Below the pieces are notes generated by a model. The model saw only the letters and a list, made by a program, of their open reading frames with translations. It did not search any database and was not told the DNA's origin. Source: Harmothoe impar (taxonomy: Eukaryota; Annelida; Polychaeta; Phyllodocida; Polynoidae). Taken from it: a DNA stretch of 64,000 nucleotides. Positions 1 to 12,522 of this stretch are shown in pieces. Each line of letters starts with the position of its first letter. The stretch's first letter is position 1. The stretch spans positions 34,991,570 through 35,055,569 of the forward strand of contig OX381705.1 in the NCBI GenBank assembly GCA_947462335.1, read 5' to 3'. The translations under genes were made by a program, and so were the position numbers.

Positions 1-239
1 ATATATAAGACCTACACTCTCCACGTATGATGCCTGATGAGAGGTGTTTGGGCTTCAATGTGGGATGACCGTGACGCCATGCGCTCTTTTATTAAGTCAA
101 GGCCCATGCATTGAAACAATACAATGTCTGTATTGGCCAATCAGCGACCAGCAGACTGTTGATCACTTCTCAACACAATATAACGGCATATTCACCGCAA
201 AACATTTAAGAGGTACAGTCCAGGAGACGAATTTTTAAA
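1..239. other. no recognised feature
   Basis: I see no gene, repeat or splice-bounded exon here. A short open frame at 44-238 shows no family resemblance. Confidence 0.5.
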
Positions 240-437
240 GTGTTAATTTCGTATACAATAAAACATTGCGTTTGAGCCGCGGGTAGTACGCGAATCAGAT
301 TGCCAATGCGGCTAATAGGATCTAGGCAGAGTCAGGGTGCGGCCTATACGACAGTTTTTGCGACTATAATACAGTACAAAAGTCACCATAACCAGATTGC
401 TTGTGCGGCTTATATGATCAGAGTCGGCAAACCTGGC
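240..437. repeat. relic of a TA-flanked MITE family
   Basis: This stretch carries the same phrases as the element at 60173-60395: 'agtacgcgaatcagat', 'gcggctta', 'gagtcggggtgcggc' variants and 'aagtcaccataa', in the same order. It is more diverged and its ends are degraded. It is read as an old copy of the same non-coding DNA transposon. Confidence 0.6.
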
Positions 438-580
438 ACTGCCTTGTCAATTTGACAAGGAGAGGGGATGGGAAGTAAAACTCTTCAGTTAGAAGACCCA
501 TCTAGAGCTACCTGGCATATGCCAGCCCTAAACTTGTCTAGAAGTGATTCACCATTCTGCCTGCAGGTGGCCATTACCTA

Positions 581-1430
581 CACTGTAAAAAAACTTCTGT
601 TAAAATAACGGAGATTCGGCGGCAACGCTGGGTGCCAGACTTTCACCGTAAAAATAACGGTCACGGTCATTTCAAATTCTCCGTAATTATAACGGTGATT
701 ATTCTGACAAAAAACAGAACATCACTGTTATTTTAATACAGTGCCTAAACAATAGTTTTAACAATATGTATCTCATTTATCCCAGTATTTCTCCGTCCAT
801 TTATCCACCAATACCTAACTCTATGCTCAATATGGTTCCACGCCAAATTTGGTACCATGTCCAATCAGCAATAGCATCTTAGTGTCAAGACTTCAGGCCT
901 AATCATTAGGAATCAGTCTATGAGAGCCTTATAAAATGCTTCATAACACTTTGTAATGCCAGTCCATGAGAAGAAGTCACTCTAGGATGGCTACAGAGCA
1001 ATCCTTACAGCTGTTTATATATATATTTTTCATCTTAGCATCCATGAAAATCTCCTCATGAACCAAACTGCCACCTGGTGTGATAAAACTGAACATCAGC
1101 TTCACCGTAAAATAAATAAACGGTGTTTCACTGTGCTGAATTACGGATATTCAAAATAAAAATGATCGATTTTAAATTGCCCATCTGTAATAATATATAA
1201 TGATGATCCACCGTAAAATTTTACATTGATTCTCTGTATATTCAACGGAATATTTTTACAAGACATGGCTTCACCGTAAATGAATAAACTCTGTTTCACC
1301 GTATGGGATAACAGATATTCACAGTAAAATTGGTTGACTTAACATTGCCTCACCGTTATCATATTTACGATGATCCACCGTAAAGTTTTGCATTGATTAT
1401 CCGTATATCCAACAGAATATTTTTACAGTG
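581..1430. mobile_element. TIR DNA transposon (non-autonomous), copy 1
   Basis: An 850-bp element starts 'cactgtaaaaaaacttctgtt' and ends with the inverted form, '...aacagaatatttttacagtg'. TA lies on both sides (579-580 and 1431-1432), as expected for Tc1/mariner-type target duplication. It is full of short motifs around 'caccgtaaaa' and 'ataacggt'. A second copy lies at 45711-46624. No transposase frame is present in either copy. Confidence 0.75.
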
Positions 1431-1432
1431 TA

Positions 1433-3080
1433 GCATAAATATGTACCCTTGGGAACAAATTGATTAATTCCTATGTTGATATAATACTGAGTATTACAAT
1501 ACATATATGTTAATATGGAGGATTATGTGAAGTATCTAGGGAAAAAGTAAGATAATGTAAAGAATGCATACTTTTGACAACATTTAAAAAATAGAGCACA
1601 TGTGTAGAAGGAAGACACCTCTTTTGTGTCTTTCACCAGGGCACAAGTAGGTGCATGCACCTTATATTGGTATTATACACACACAAGCCTACAGTCCATT
1701 GCCCGAGAGTAACCTATTCTCAGTCAAGACTTGGTGATACACTATGTGAATCCTTGGTGGAATTAGTGTATTAGATATCACTTCTATATGTGGTTATGTA
1801 TATAAACAAATTGTTAAAATTATCTTGTCATCTGGAACCAGACCAAACTCATACATCTGAAACCCTAGACCTACCACCATTATGCAATGATGAGCCCCCA
1901 GCTGTGGCTAATCTAGGCCTGCATCAACTATCTTAGTTTGACGACCTTGACAAGTCTAGGGTCGTCTTGTGGTATGGTGACCTGGCAGGTTGTCAATTTG
2001 ACGAGTTGAAGCTAGTTGATTCTATGCTGTTCACTTAGAAGACCCTAGTGTCGTCTTGTAAGACGACCTTATGGACTCCAGAGCTCTCCAGAGTTTTTCG
2101 GTGTACCTCTAATATCACTGAGAAAAAATGTGAGCGTCAGCCTGATGCTGGTAATGCTGGACTCTGAGGAGCCCCTCTTTCAACCTCAAAGAGTCCAGCA
2201 TTGTCAAACTCAGGGATGAGGGTCCATCATTGTCAGACTCTCCAGCCATGTTGGGTGAGTCCAGCTTCTAAATGAGGATCCAGTATTGCCTGACCCTCAC
2301 CAACTTGTAGGAGAGTCGCGGATCATGCCACATCAGAATGTCGGAGTTCATAAGCCAGGCTAATCTCAAAATGCGGCAAGGGTCTCAAGATATTAACGTC
2401 AACGTAGTATGTAACACGCATGAACGTTTCTTGACAATTGCAATACATGTACCCAAGTTCCTGCACATTTTCGCTCCCATGGCAATGGCATAATGCTATG
2501 CATATGGACTTTGAGTTCGAGCTGTCTCAATAAGGGCCCCAGACGGTGGGTAGCTGTGTCACTTGTCGATCCTAAGAAATGCCAATGTCCCTTGTCGATC
2601 ATAAGAAATGAGTCTTGTCCCTTGTCAATTTAAAAAATTAGGGTTGACCCTTGTCACCAACCTCCAGCATTCCCTTATCCACAAGGGTTAAAACAGGGTC
2701 TTGTCGCCTTGTTGATTTTACCCGTCTGGGGCCCTTCGATGATAAAGGGACATTATCTACATGATACAGCCACATCACAGTAAGCTGCTTCTGCGCCATG
2801 CATAACGTGCAGTCATAAGTACATACTGTATGAGCAGCTGATAGCTAGTAGGAGGTATGCCTCTCAGACTATAACTTATAGACTTTTTTTCATGTGCTCA
2901 TGGCTTACATGTTTTGTATTTAATAATGGTGCGCTCCCCCAATACCATTTATTTCATGTATGGTATTAATGGTACACTCCCTCAATACTAATTATTCTTT
3001 ATACCGTGTAGACACCCCTCCCTCCCCGCCCCAGCCTACCCCATGTCTGATGGACAGGAGGATCGACATGTACACACAAT
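1433..3080. other. intergenic or intronic, degraded repeats
   Basis: No gene was found. At 1935-2050 there is 'acctggcaggttgt' followed by 'ctgttcacttagaagaccc'. The same two phrases recur inverted at about 5875-5925, and related wording occurs near 430-540 and 9365-9480, so pieces of one old dispersed repeat are present. At 2100-2400 short phrases around 'ccagcattgtc' are repeated. Confidence 0.4.
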
Positions 3081-4043
3081 GTACACAGAAAAAAATCCAA
3101 GTTGGTATTTCTAATCTATCTTGGAAGAAATGGCTAGTTTTTATTAGTTAGTGCTTTTGGCTAATGGTTAGTCAGAAATTGGCTAATGTGTTAGACAGAA
3201 AGTCTAACCCTTAGACCACAGCAAGGCAATGTCAATTTTGCTGGTACACCACAGAGGAACCAGCAACTTCCTGGCAAGCATGGCAGACAAGATAGAAATG
3301 AGATAGGTACTGAATTTATATCCAATCTAATCTATGATATGGTTTGACATCCACTATTGTCTTTCATGTAGGATTGATGTCTGAATGTTTGTGATTCAAA
3401 TTATACTATAATTCATATCTAAGGTACTTTATTTAGCTTTATTTTCTAGTAAAATCACAACTTACTCTATTATCACCCACCCTGTATGGTGGCCCAGGAG
3501 GCTCAAAAAAAAGTTAAGAATCTTTTTATATATTTTTTTTCAAAAATCAGGAAAAATTAGATTTTCAGGAAAATGGTCAATTTGGCGAGAAAAAATGTCA
3601 AAATCTGATAAATGTTGATTTTCAGGAAAATGATCAATTTGTCAAGAAAAAGGGTCAAAACCTGAAAAATTTTGGTTTTCAGGAAAATGATCAATTTGGC
3701 GACAGAAATAGGTGAGGTATTTATTGAACCAAACTTAGCCACCCAAAGTTAGACTCCATATGATGGAATTTACAGTAAATTAGTAATCTGCTTACATGAA
3801 ATTCTAATTACAGCCCTTATTCCAACCAAAATACCAAATAACATAGTCAGTGAAAATGTCCAAGGAAAGTTAGCTATAATCAAGCAAGCCAAGGCAAGTT
3901 GGCAATTTTCCTAACCGTTAGGCATGAACTTCCAAGAAAGGTTGGGGGCTTTGGCCACGGCAAAATCCCCAACATGGGTTAGCAAGTTAGGCGTTTCGGC
4001 TAACCCTTGACTAAGTTTTGTTAGCGCATTTTTTTGTGTGTAC
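3081..4043. mobile_element. possible TIR element carrying a short tandem repeat
   Basis: The left end reads 'gtacacagaaaaaaatcc' and the right end, inverted, reads 'gtacacacaaaaaaatgc'. 'Ggctaacc/ggttagcc' phrases occur near both ends. Inside, at 3560-3715, a unit of roughly 60 bp beginning 'ttttcaggaaaatgatcaat' occurs three times with changes. No transposase frame is seen. Confidence 0.4.
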
Positions 4044-4378
4044 TGGTATATGATCTTTTACTTCATGATACACCAAAAGGATGGTTTTGTATATGAAGTG
4101 GTTAAATGATGGTCCCACAACCATTGCACTCTTGATGAACATACAGACAACCACAGTGAACTTATACTATACAGTTTATAATATACATGTACTACTTGAC
4201 ATGAAATAGGGATAGAGACTAGCTAGTAACTCTTGATTAGTTGGAGATATTCTGAAGGTATGGTGATGCTACAGTGCTGTATAGTGTAGTGTAGAGTATA
4301 CGGCGGTGACCCAAGTGTTGTGCGCGGGGGGGGGTGCAGGGTCAGGTGGGGTCAGACCTGAGTGGCGCCTCTCTGTAG

Positions 4379-4452
4379 TGTACTCACTCACCTGCTCCCC
4401 GGGCACCTACCTGACCACCTCACCCCCCTCTGGCTACTGTGTCCTCCACCAG
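4379..4452 (+). CDS. candidate internal exon, cysteine-rich extracellular segment
   Basis: The 74-bp segment is bounded by 'cctctctgtag' and 'CAG|gtgaat'. It reads as an open frame with strong GC third positions and contains the residues TCSPGTYLTTSPPSGYCVL, which resembles the cysteine/GTY pattern of TNFR- or ephrin-receptor-like repeats. The opposite strand also offers a strong acceptor ('cccccttctgtgtag') and a strong donor ('CAG|gtgagt') over the same bases, so the strand is uncertain. The exon starts with two bases of a split codon and ends in phase 0. No partner exon can be assigned with confidence. Confidence 0.3.
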
Positions 4453-6142
4453 GTGAATGTAGGCTGCCTACACAGAAGGGGGAGGTGGTCTGTGGTAATA
4501 TACAGGTCCCACTCTGGGGCTATGTGTGTTAATTGTGACATAATTCGCGGCATTGAACTCAGCAATTGTCACCAGCAATGTCAGACATACATATATTTAG
4601 GCCAGGGTAGCCTAGTAAGAAGCACTCTCGTTCCCCAATCCTTCCGAAGGAAGGCTCTGGTAACAGCCAAATGACCTTGAACTTGGAATTTTGCTGGGTC
4701 TGCGCAACCCCTGCTGGTAGCTCGGAACCAGCGAACAGGGACAGGAAATCTGATGGTAAAATACAGTAAAACTACCATCATACATTCTGGTTCCTGTCCA
4801 CTGGTTCCAGGCTACCAACAGGGGTTGCCCAGACCCAGCAAAATCCCAAGCGGAAGGATTTGGGAACGAGAGTAGGTAAGAAGTTGAACGGGTATACAGC
4901 CGGGGGGGGGGGGGGGTAGTCACTCTTTGATGCTAGGTACCAACTGCGAAACTACAGACTATTTGGTCATTTGACAGCCCCTTGAAAATGTGTATTATTT
5001 TTACAGCCCCCTATTTTCTAAGAAATCAGATGACAGCCCACTGTTAAGAGGCCTCTTTCATTTAATTTGAGGTTATTTTGGAATTATATAGATTACTCAA
5101 GTCATGTATGAGATTTAGGGTTCATTATTTTTATTTCAAATGTGACTGCCCATTATTTTGTACTTTCCAGTCATTGACAGCCCCTATTTTTTTACTTTTC
5201 TACGATAAACAGCCCCCCTTTTTCTCTTGCTCCGATGCGCGCACAGCAACAGCTCTTCAGGGTCATTACCGCAGTTGGTACCCATTCCTATACTGAGTGC
5301 CCCCCGGGTATACGGTTAGATAATAACTGTTGGAAAAACGCGATCTTAAACTATACAACTATAAGTGCTTGTTCCAGCCCTCATGGTGCAAGTAGAATCC
5401 ATGCAATCAGACAGAGAAATCAAGTACGCTGGGAGCAAAATCGCATACTTAAAGTTCTAATCTCCGTATGCTACTTACAGACCAGCTCCTAATTGCTTGA
5501 GACTTGTAGACAGGTCATTCTACAAAGAGAGTCTAAACGATGTAGGAAATAATCGTATTGACAGTAAAAGGTCAACACTGCACATACGTATAATTATTAT
5601 ATAGGCTCCTATTTATAGCTCAGGTAATATGTGCATGATTTGAGAGAAAAATTGTGATTATTCTCCCCATAAAAGCAAGAAACTTGCCACATTTATAATC
5701 CATATCAGTAGAATGAATTTCAGAATTGGGGCAGCCGAAAATACGCGTTAATATTAAGGCCATGGCGGGCATTTCTGTCCAGTCATTACCCCAAAACACA
5801 TTTTCTTTACTTACTTCACAAATAAAGGTAGCACAGTAAGTACACTGAAAGACTCTGATGGCCCTCAGAAACCCTAGGGTCTTCTAAGTGAACAGCAAAT
5901 TCACAACCTGCCAGGTCTGCCATACACTGGAAAAGTAAACCTGTCTGCAGACTCCTCTTAGTGTCAAGGGAGCGAGTCTTCTAGCTGGAGTTGTCAGATA
6001 GAACACCCACTTGTCGTGCCACTGCCAGCCCAAAACTTGACATATGTCAGCCCCAAACTCAGCACCTGATTCAAGATGTCCCCTGTACGTGGCATCAGTA
6101 AAGCATGCATTATCTTTAAAAAGGCATAAAAAGGCAAATGTT
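4453..6142. other. no gene recognised
   Basis: Contains a G-run near 4903, repeated phrases about 'acagcccc' at 4975-5215, and the inverted fragment at 5875-5925 of the repeat noted at 1935-2050. At 4600-4870 a segment and its inverted partner share 'tttgctgggtctgcgcaacc'-type wording, so it is a small inverted repeat. No convincing exon was found. Confidence 0.4.
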
Positions 6143-8531
6143 CCCAGGTAAAAAAGTACCACAGTAAATATCATGATCTACTCTAGTAAACCAGAATACA
6201 TCATGGTATACCATAATGCACCATAGTATACTCTGTTATTTTATGGTATATATAACCATAATTTACTGTGATATGCCAAACCCATGATCTACAATGATTC
6301 TAAGATCATAGTATTCCATGATCTATCAAGATACCACAATATTCCTTTTATATCATGATAATATTATCATAACCATTACTCACATTTATTACGGTACATT
6401 AAACTGATGATAAACCACGGTTCAGATACTATAGTTAACTATGATATACTAGAGTATATTGTGATATTTACATCTAAGATATATATATGATCTACCATAG
6501 TTTTATAGCAATATTGGATACCATGCTTCCTCCGTATCATGGTAAGATCATGCCTTTGAACCATAATTTATTTAGATATACCAGAATAAACCAGGCTATT
6601 TTATCCCATGTGTGTATCATTGTAAACCATGGTATACCATGGTAAACTATAGTAACATAGCTCAATTCTCTCACACTAGGTGGCAGCCTGGTCTGTGCCA
6701 ACTAAAACGTTCATAAATGCTGAAATAATTAAGAATTCTAAATAATCTCATACATTCAATGATCAGCAATGTAACCAGGCACCACCTGGACATCTAAATA
6801 TTTGAATTCAGATCCTTATTTAAGTGATAATTAGCCATTTCGGTCTGTCTATGGGGCTTAACACTGTAGGACAATTTTGTGGATATTATGCATTATCTAG
6901 ACAGAAATAGGTCTGGATATTATGAAATACACAAAATGTAAGGGTTAGAGCATAATATGGCAGTGTGTCATATGATATGATACAGTTGATTGCTTGCATA
7001 CAGCAGAAATAGAATGTGCACTGGTTGATAATAGGGAATATAGAAAGCACATGGTACCATGGTATACCATGGTATACCATGGTATACCATGGTAAACTAT
7101 AGTAACATAGTTCAATGCTCTCACACTAGGTGGCAGCCTAGTCTATGCCAAGTAAAACATCCATAAATGCTGAAATGATTAGGAATTCTAAATAATCTCA
7201 AACATTCAATGATCAGCAATGTAATCTCTGGTTATTTAAGAAGAAATGTGCCTAATAATTTCCTAAAAAAATCAATCAGTCTAGTCTAAGTAAGGATGGC
7301 CTACAGCAATTCCTATGTCTGCCATAGTAGTTATAGTCCAAGAACAGATAGTTAATGAAAGTAATTAATTGACTCATAAATCACCAAATTTTCTTGTCCT
7401 AGTTAAACAAACTAGTAACCAGGCACCACCTGGACATCTAAATATTTAAATTCAGATCCTTATTTAAGTGATTATTTGCATTTTGGTCTGTCTATGGGTC
7501 TTAACACTGTGGGACGATTTTGTGGATATTATGCATTATCTGGAGAGAAATAGGCCTGGATCCTTTAAAATACACAAAATGTAAGGGTTAGAGCATAATA
7601 TGGCAGTATGTCTTGTGATATAATACAGTAGATTGCTTGCCCACAGCAGAAATAGAATGTGCACTGGTTGATAATAGGGGATATGGAAAGCACATGGTAC
7701 CATGGTATACCATGGTATACCATGGTAAACTATAGTAACATAGTTCAATTCTCTCACACTAGGTGGTATTTAGTATATGAGATGACTTTTCTAGGGTGTT
7801 CGAATCATAAATGATATCTATAGTTGTTAAAATGATGATAATTTTGGAATACCTGAAACATTAAAGCCATGAACAATCTGATCTAGATGTACTTTTGACA
7901 AAACTTGCCAAATAAATTGACAATATACTGCAGGAAGCACTTGAAAAGATACAAACACCCATTTGTTGTAAATAGGACTTACATATAGCCACAGGGGTGG
8001 AGAGGTATCTTTGTAACAATCTAATAGTAACTTAGAACCATTCATGGTTTACAATAGTAATGTACCTGGAATCATGTTCTAAGTTCTAAGATGACACATG
8101 TGTCTTGGTTCTAGGATACTTTGTGAAAATTTATGTGGAACCAAATTGGATTTAATTCAAATGGATTCTTTTGGACATAATCAATACCATGATATACCTG
8201 CATAAAGATCATGATAATATCACAGTACAATAACCATAGTTAGTTCCAAAGTACCACAGTATATTTACCGTGGTGTACCACATATTGATATCATGGTATA
8301 TGTGAAGCTTTGTTATTATGATAGTATACAGGACACAAAATATTATGATATATCACATATCAGAACCATATAAAATTGTAGTTTATATCATGGTATTGAG
8401 AATACTCTAATACATTGTAATGTTAGGTATCATGATTTATTACATTATAGAAACCATGATTGGTTCCAAAGTACCCCGGTAAATCTACCATGATTTATAT
8501 CACGATAAACCCTGGTATTTTTTTACCTGGG
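6143..8531. mobile_element. 2.4-kb TIR element rich in ACCATGGTATAC motifs
   Basis: The left end 'cccaggtaaaaaagtaccac' matches the inverted right end 'cccaggtaaaaaaataccag', and both arms go on with 'atcatgat'-type wording. TT flanks both sides. The interior is dominated by variants of 'accatggtatac' and 'tatcatgata', themselves palindromic. There is no long reading frame, so it looks non-autonomous. An internal tandem duplication is listed separately. Confidence 0.55.
6640..7768. repeat. tandem duplication of about 445 bp, with about 190 bp extra in the second copy
   Basis: The block starting 'ggtaaactatagtaacatag' and running through 'ctcacactaggtgg', 'aaccaggcaccacctggaca' and 'gtgcactggttgataatagg' occurs at about 6640-7085 and again at about 7090-7730. 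A third partial start follows at about 7727-7768. The second copy holds extra sequence at about 7225-7412, between 'gatcagcaatgtaa' and 'ccaggcacc'. Each junction is the 'taccatggtataccatgg' stretch, which suggests unequal exchange at that motif. Confidence 0.7.
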
Positions 8532-8619
8532 TTCATCGGGGGGCAGGGGGGGCCCACTCCAACCAACTTGATCAGTTTGTATACATGATGTATCATATAC
8601 ATGCTCATCTTAGATTACA

Positions 8620-8706
8620 AGTATGGGGGGGGGGGAGGGGCAAACATCTCCCCCTTCCTCAGTGATTGGGGGCCCCCCTGCCCCCCCCCCTTTTCCTACG
8701 CCACTG
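8620..8706. repeat. hAT-like terminus with G/C runs
   Basis: The end reads '...ccccccttttcctacgccactgg'; inverted, this begins 'cagtggcgtagg', the signature start of many hAT-type elements. The same ending occurs at 17980-18066 and a weaker form at about 54038. Confidence 0.45.
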
Positions 8707-10689
8707 GATCTTAATCATAATTATGGAAATACACATTCGTATTATGGATTATCTTAAAAATTATCTATTGGAAATACTAGATCAAGAAATACTAGATCAA
8801 GTGAAAGATTCGAAGTTATGGTTTAGTTGATACAAAACAAATATTTGTAGGGATTAGACACTTCTTTTGTGTTTAATTCTATGTAACAAATGTTGCAAGG
8901 AATCGTCAATTGGTATGACACACCCATATGAAGGGTAGAACTACTCTTGATATAGACTAAGGGTTATAGCCGGGATTCCCCTTACCTACATATCTATGAT
9001 CATGTTTGCATGATTTAGCTATTACAAACCTCAGAAACAGAGACAGACATGGACAATAATTATGTCCAGGCTTCTGTCAGAACCCAGTGAGCTCCACCTG
9101 CAGTGTAGTAAAGGTTATAGTGCACAGGTTAGTCATTTAAGGGCTGCATAGTGCTTCAATTTGGCATGATCTATGTTAACATGCATGAATTCAGCCTTGG
9201 TGAGTAGACTGTTGATACATTTCCAACAGGTCAGCATGAAGTGTGAATGCAGGCTCAGCAAATAGACTCACCAGGCTACATTCATGCATTATACAATGTA
9301 CCAACAAAAGGTATAAAGCACATTTAAAGCAGTACACAACCCTTAGAGGGTTGTGGATGTGATGACCCTAGACTTGTCACTTGGAGTGGGCCACTGCCTG
9401 GCCAAACATTGTCAGTCAGATGAGCCCAGTGTCATCTTGTGGGATGAAAACCTGGTAGATCCTGAGACAGACTACCTTTAACTTGTTTATTTTATGACAG
9501 TCACTGAGCATACCCAGAAGTCTTGTTATAAGACAACTATTTAACAACTTTAAATGCCTTGATTTTGTGAGTGTATGCAGGCATTACATAAGAGTGATAG
9601 GTCTAGGGTTGCCAAAAGTATGAATTTGGTCAGCGTTCAGATGACAACATTATTTTGTCAATTTGCTTTTAGATACATAAAGATAGAGGTGATACAAATG
9701 TAATGTCTAGTTTAATCCCGGAGTTTAATACACTAAAGTTACTGTAGTGTCACCAAGGGTTCACCATTGGCTTATGTGTGTGTACATGCATCTACCTGTG
9801 CCCTAGTGTAAGATACAAGAGAGGTGTCTACACTGAAAATACATAAGCGTAAGAGGTTAGTCAGTTGGGGCTCTCCCAGGTTCGTCATAGGGGTATTCAT
9901 GCTTCATTAGTCAAAATGACTAACCCTATTACGCATGAAAAAAGAAAACAGGGTCGGGCAGCTGTCACCATGTCACCAAAAAGTGGCGACAGTGGGTTTT
10001 AAATTGGCGACAATGGCCTCCTGATCTCAAGCTTTTTAAAACCAAAGTTATGATACATATTCAACTTGCACCAGAACACATGCATGAATAGATTTTAATT
10101 TTTTTTTTAATTTCTGATTTCTTAATCTTCAAATACCATGTTGATATTGTTATTTTCTAGAGAACTATGACATTTCTGATGTCTAGACCTGCCCCTTTTT
10201 TACCTTTTTTTCTCACACCTAGAGTGGGGTTTGACTTATAACCGGGGTTTTCGAAAAGGAAACAGGAAGAAATCACCTGGAGAAATTATAACTCTAGATT
10301 TCTTGAAAGTCATTCTTATGTATCAGCTGTTTTCTGTACCTCTAAAATTAATTTCCGACCCCAAATAGGGGATGAATACAGATCTGAACCCTATTAAATA
10401 GTGTGCCAAATGCACCAGATTACACTTTTTTAAGTCCAGACTATTCCAAAATCTTTCACTTCAAAAGGTTTGTCCTGACCCCAATAATAGAGGATGAATA
10501 CAGATCTGAACCTTAGTAAATTTTGTGTCAGATACTGTCAGATAGCAACATTTTAGGCTTAAATTTTCAAAATTTTCAAAAAGCTTTCCCTCCGAAACAA
10601 TGTTTCAGCACCAAGCATAGACGACAAATACAGACATGACCAGGCCCTAGCCCACACCCTCCTACATATGTCTATGGAGGATGTGTTAA
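8707..10689. other. no gene recognised
   Basis: AT-rich non-coding sequence. The segment at 9955-10015 shares 'gggcagctgtc.c.atgtc.c.aaaa' with 62540-62575. A related dispersed fragment ('ccctagacttgtcac', 'tcatcttgtgggatga') lies at about 9365-9445. Confidence 0.4.
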
Positions 10690-11404
10690 GCCCTTATCCT
10701 ACAAAATTGCCCTTGTCCTACAAAATCATATAGGTTTGTAGGATAAGGGCTATCAGTCATGCCCTTATCCTACAAAATTTGCCCTTATCCTACAAAACAC
10801 CTGTTATGCCCTTATCCTACAAAATTGCCCTTATCCTACAAAAATATATAGTTTTGTAGGATAAGGGCAATCAGTCAAGCCCTTATCCTACAAAATTGCC
10901 CTTATCCTACAAAAATATATAGTTTTGTAGGATAAGGGCAATCAGTCAAGCCCTTATCCTACAAAATTGCCCTTATCCTACAAAAATATATAGTTTTGTA
11001 GGATAAGGGCAATCAGTCAAGCCCTTATCCTACAAAATTGCCCTTATCCTACAAAACCTATATAAGGGAGGGTATATAAGATAAGGGCCTAATAAATGCA
11101 CTGCACCCAGAAAAAATCTTATTCTTATATAATTCACAAGGAAATCTAGTAGGATAAGGGCTTGAGTGATAGCCCTTATATTACAAAACCTACTTGATAT
11201 AGGTTTTGTAGGATAAGGGCAATTTTGTAGGATAAGGGCTTGACTGATTGCCCTTATCCTACAAAATACCTAGGTTTTGTAGGATAAGGGCAACATTTTT
11301 GTAGGATAAGGGCAAATTTTGTAGGATAAGGGCCTGACTGACAGCCCTTATACTACAAAACTATACATTTTTGTAGGATAAGGGCAATTTTGTAGGATAA
11401 GGGC
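10690..11404. repeat. palindromic repeat array built from one 16-bp word
   Basis: The word 'cccttatcctacaaaa' and its inverse fill the whole 715 bp. In the left half a 71-bp unit (two forward words, 'atatatag', one inverse word, 'caatcagtcaa') repeats with starts near 10808, 10879, 10950 and 11021. In the right half the words are mostly inverse. The outermost words form a terminal inverted repeat, so the block is itself a large imperfect palindrome. No coding frame is present. Confidence 0.85.
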
Positions 11405-12364
11405 ATAACAGGATGCCATTTTTATTGTATATCCGTTCAACGCTTGTCCATGCCTTGGCTACAGCCAGTCCTGCATTGGCTCCAGGGTGTTCAGATATGC
11501 CCAGCCCTGGAAAAGACTGAGGTGGGTAAGTCAATTTGACTAACCTGACAGCTTTGACTATCACAGATTGGTCGCACAGGGAGCCAGAAAATGACTGAGT
11601 GACCCATAGTCATATTTTGGCCCCCCCTATATGCCCTACCATTTATTTACTGCCTCGGATCCCTCATTTCTTCATACAGAAGCCCCTCAGACATTTCCCT
11701 TACATCTCCCAAATCCGAGATTGACCGTACATGGATCTTTCTAATCCTAGCATTATCTTTAACTTCTTTATTACGCCGTTTTATCTCTAACCCGCGTGAA
11801 TTACGGTCATTTATCGTTCAATTATTCATTATCCGGTAAGTAAGTTAAGTTAAATGTCAGAGAACTAGTTCAGTTGTGTTGTTTTATCAGTGGTCAGCGC
11901 TATAGGTGATAACAGTGGGCGTACTCGGCGATACAACCACCAAATCTAGGCAGAAACCCACTTACGGACGGGCATATCTACCATGTACACCCATTCTTAT
12001 TCGTAATCCGATTTGTTTGGAAGCCTCAATGTTTGTAAACGATACGCTTTCTTTAGGGGTTATCGTCCTCTTCGGAAATCAGTGTAGATAGAACGGGGAA
12101 TGAAGAGACAATAACAAATATTAGGAATTATCGGTCTTTATTTCTGGTATGTATATATACATTATGTACACCTGTCGGCAGCCTGCTGCAGACATTTGGT
12201 GTACGGACGGATTCCAAACAGTGTATTAGGAAGGCCATATAAGACAAACTACTAAAACGTGTGGCATCCATCAATTGCAACTCTCTTTTTTTAAATTCAA
12301 TTAGAATACATTGACTTAACCATATCACATCTAGCACGGCAAGTGCATTGATTGTATATCACAT
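11405..12364. other. no gene recognised
   Basis: Non-coding by inspection. Open frames at 11361-11564 and 11906-12091 lack splice borders, coding-like codon choice or family resemblance. Confidence 0.4.
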
Positions 12365-12522
12365 TTGACTCTACACACAGAGAAGTGTGAGCGTCACTGT
12401 CGCCAAAACCACCTACTTCTGAAAGTCAGCCAGTCCCTGACTTTCAGAAGTAAGCCTGCATGACCTTTAGAGGTAAGTGGCTTTGGCGACAGTGACGGTT
12501 ACATATCTCTGTGTGTAGTCAA
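12365..12522. mobile_element. hairpin MITE, same family as 50396-50502
   Basis: The ends are inverted repeats ('ttgactctacacacagagaa' against the inverse of the right end), continuing through 'gtcactgtcgccaaa'. The centre holds 'cttctgaaagtcag' with its own inverse. The core phrase 'gtgagcgtcactgtcgccaa' corresponds to 'gtgagagtcattgtcgctaa' in the copy at 50396. Confidence 0.7.

Noticed and set aside
10690..11404. CRISPR array
   Set aside because: Repeats are inverted as well as direct, spacers are not unique, and the DNA is animal.
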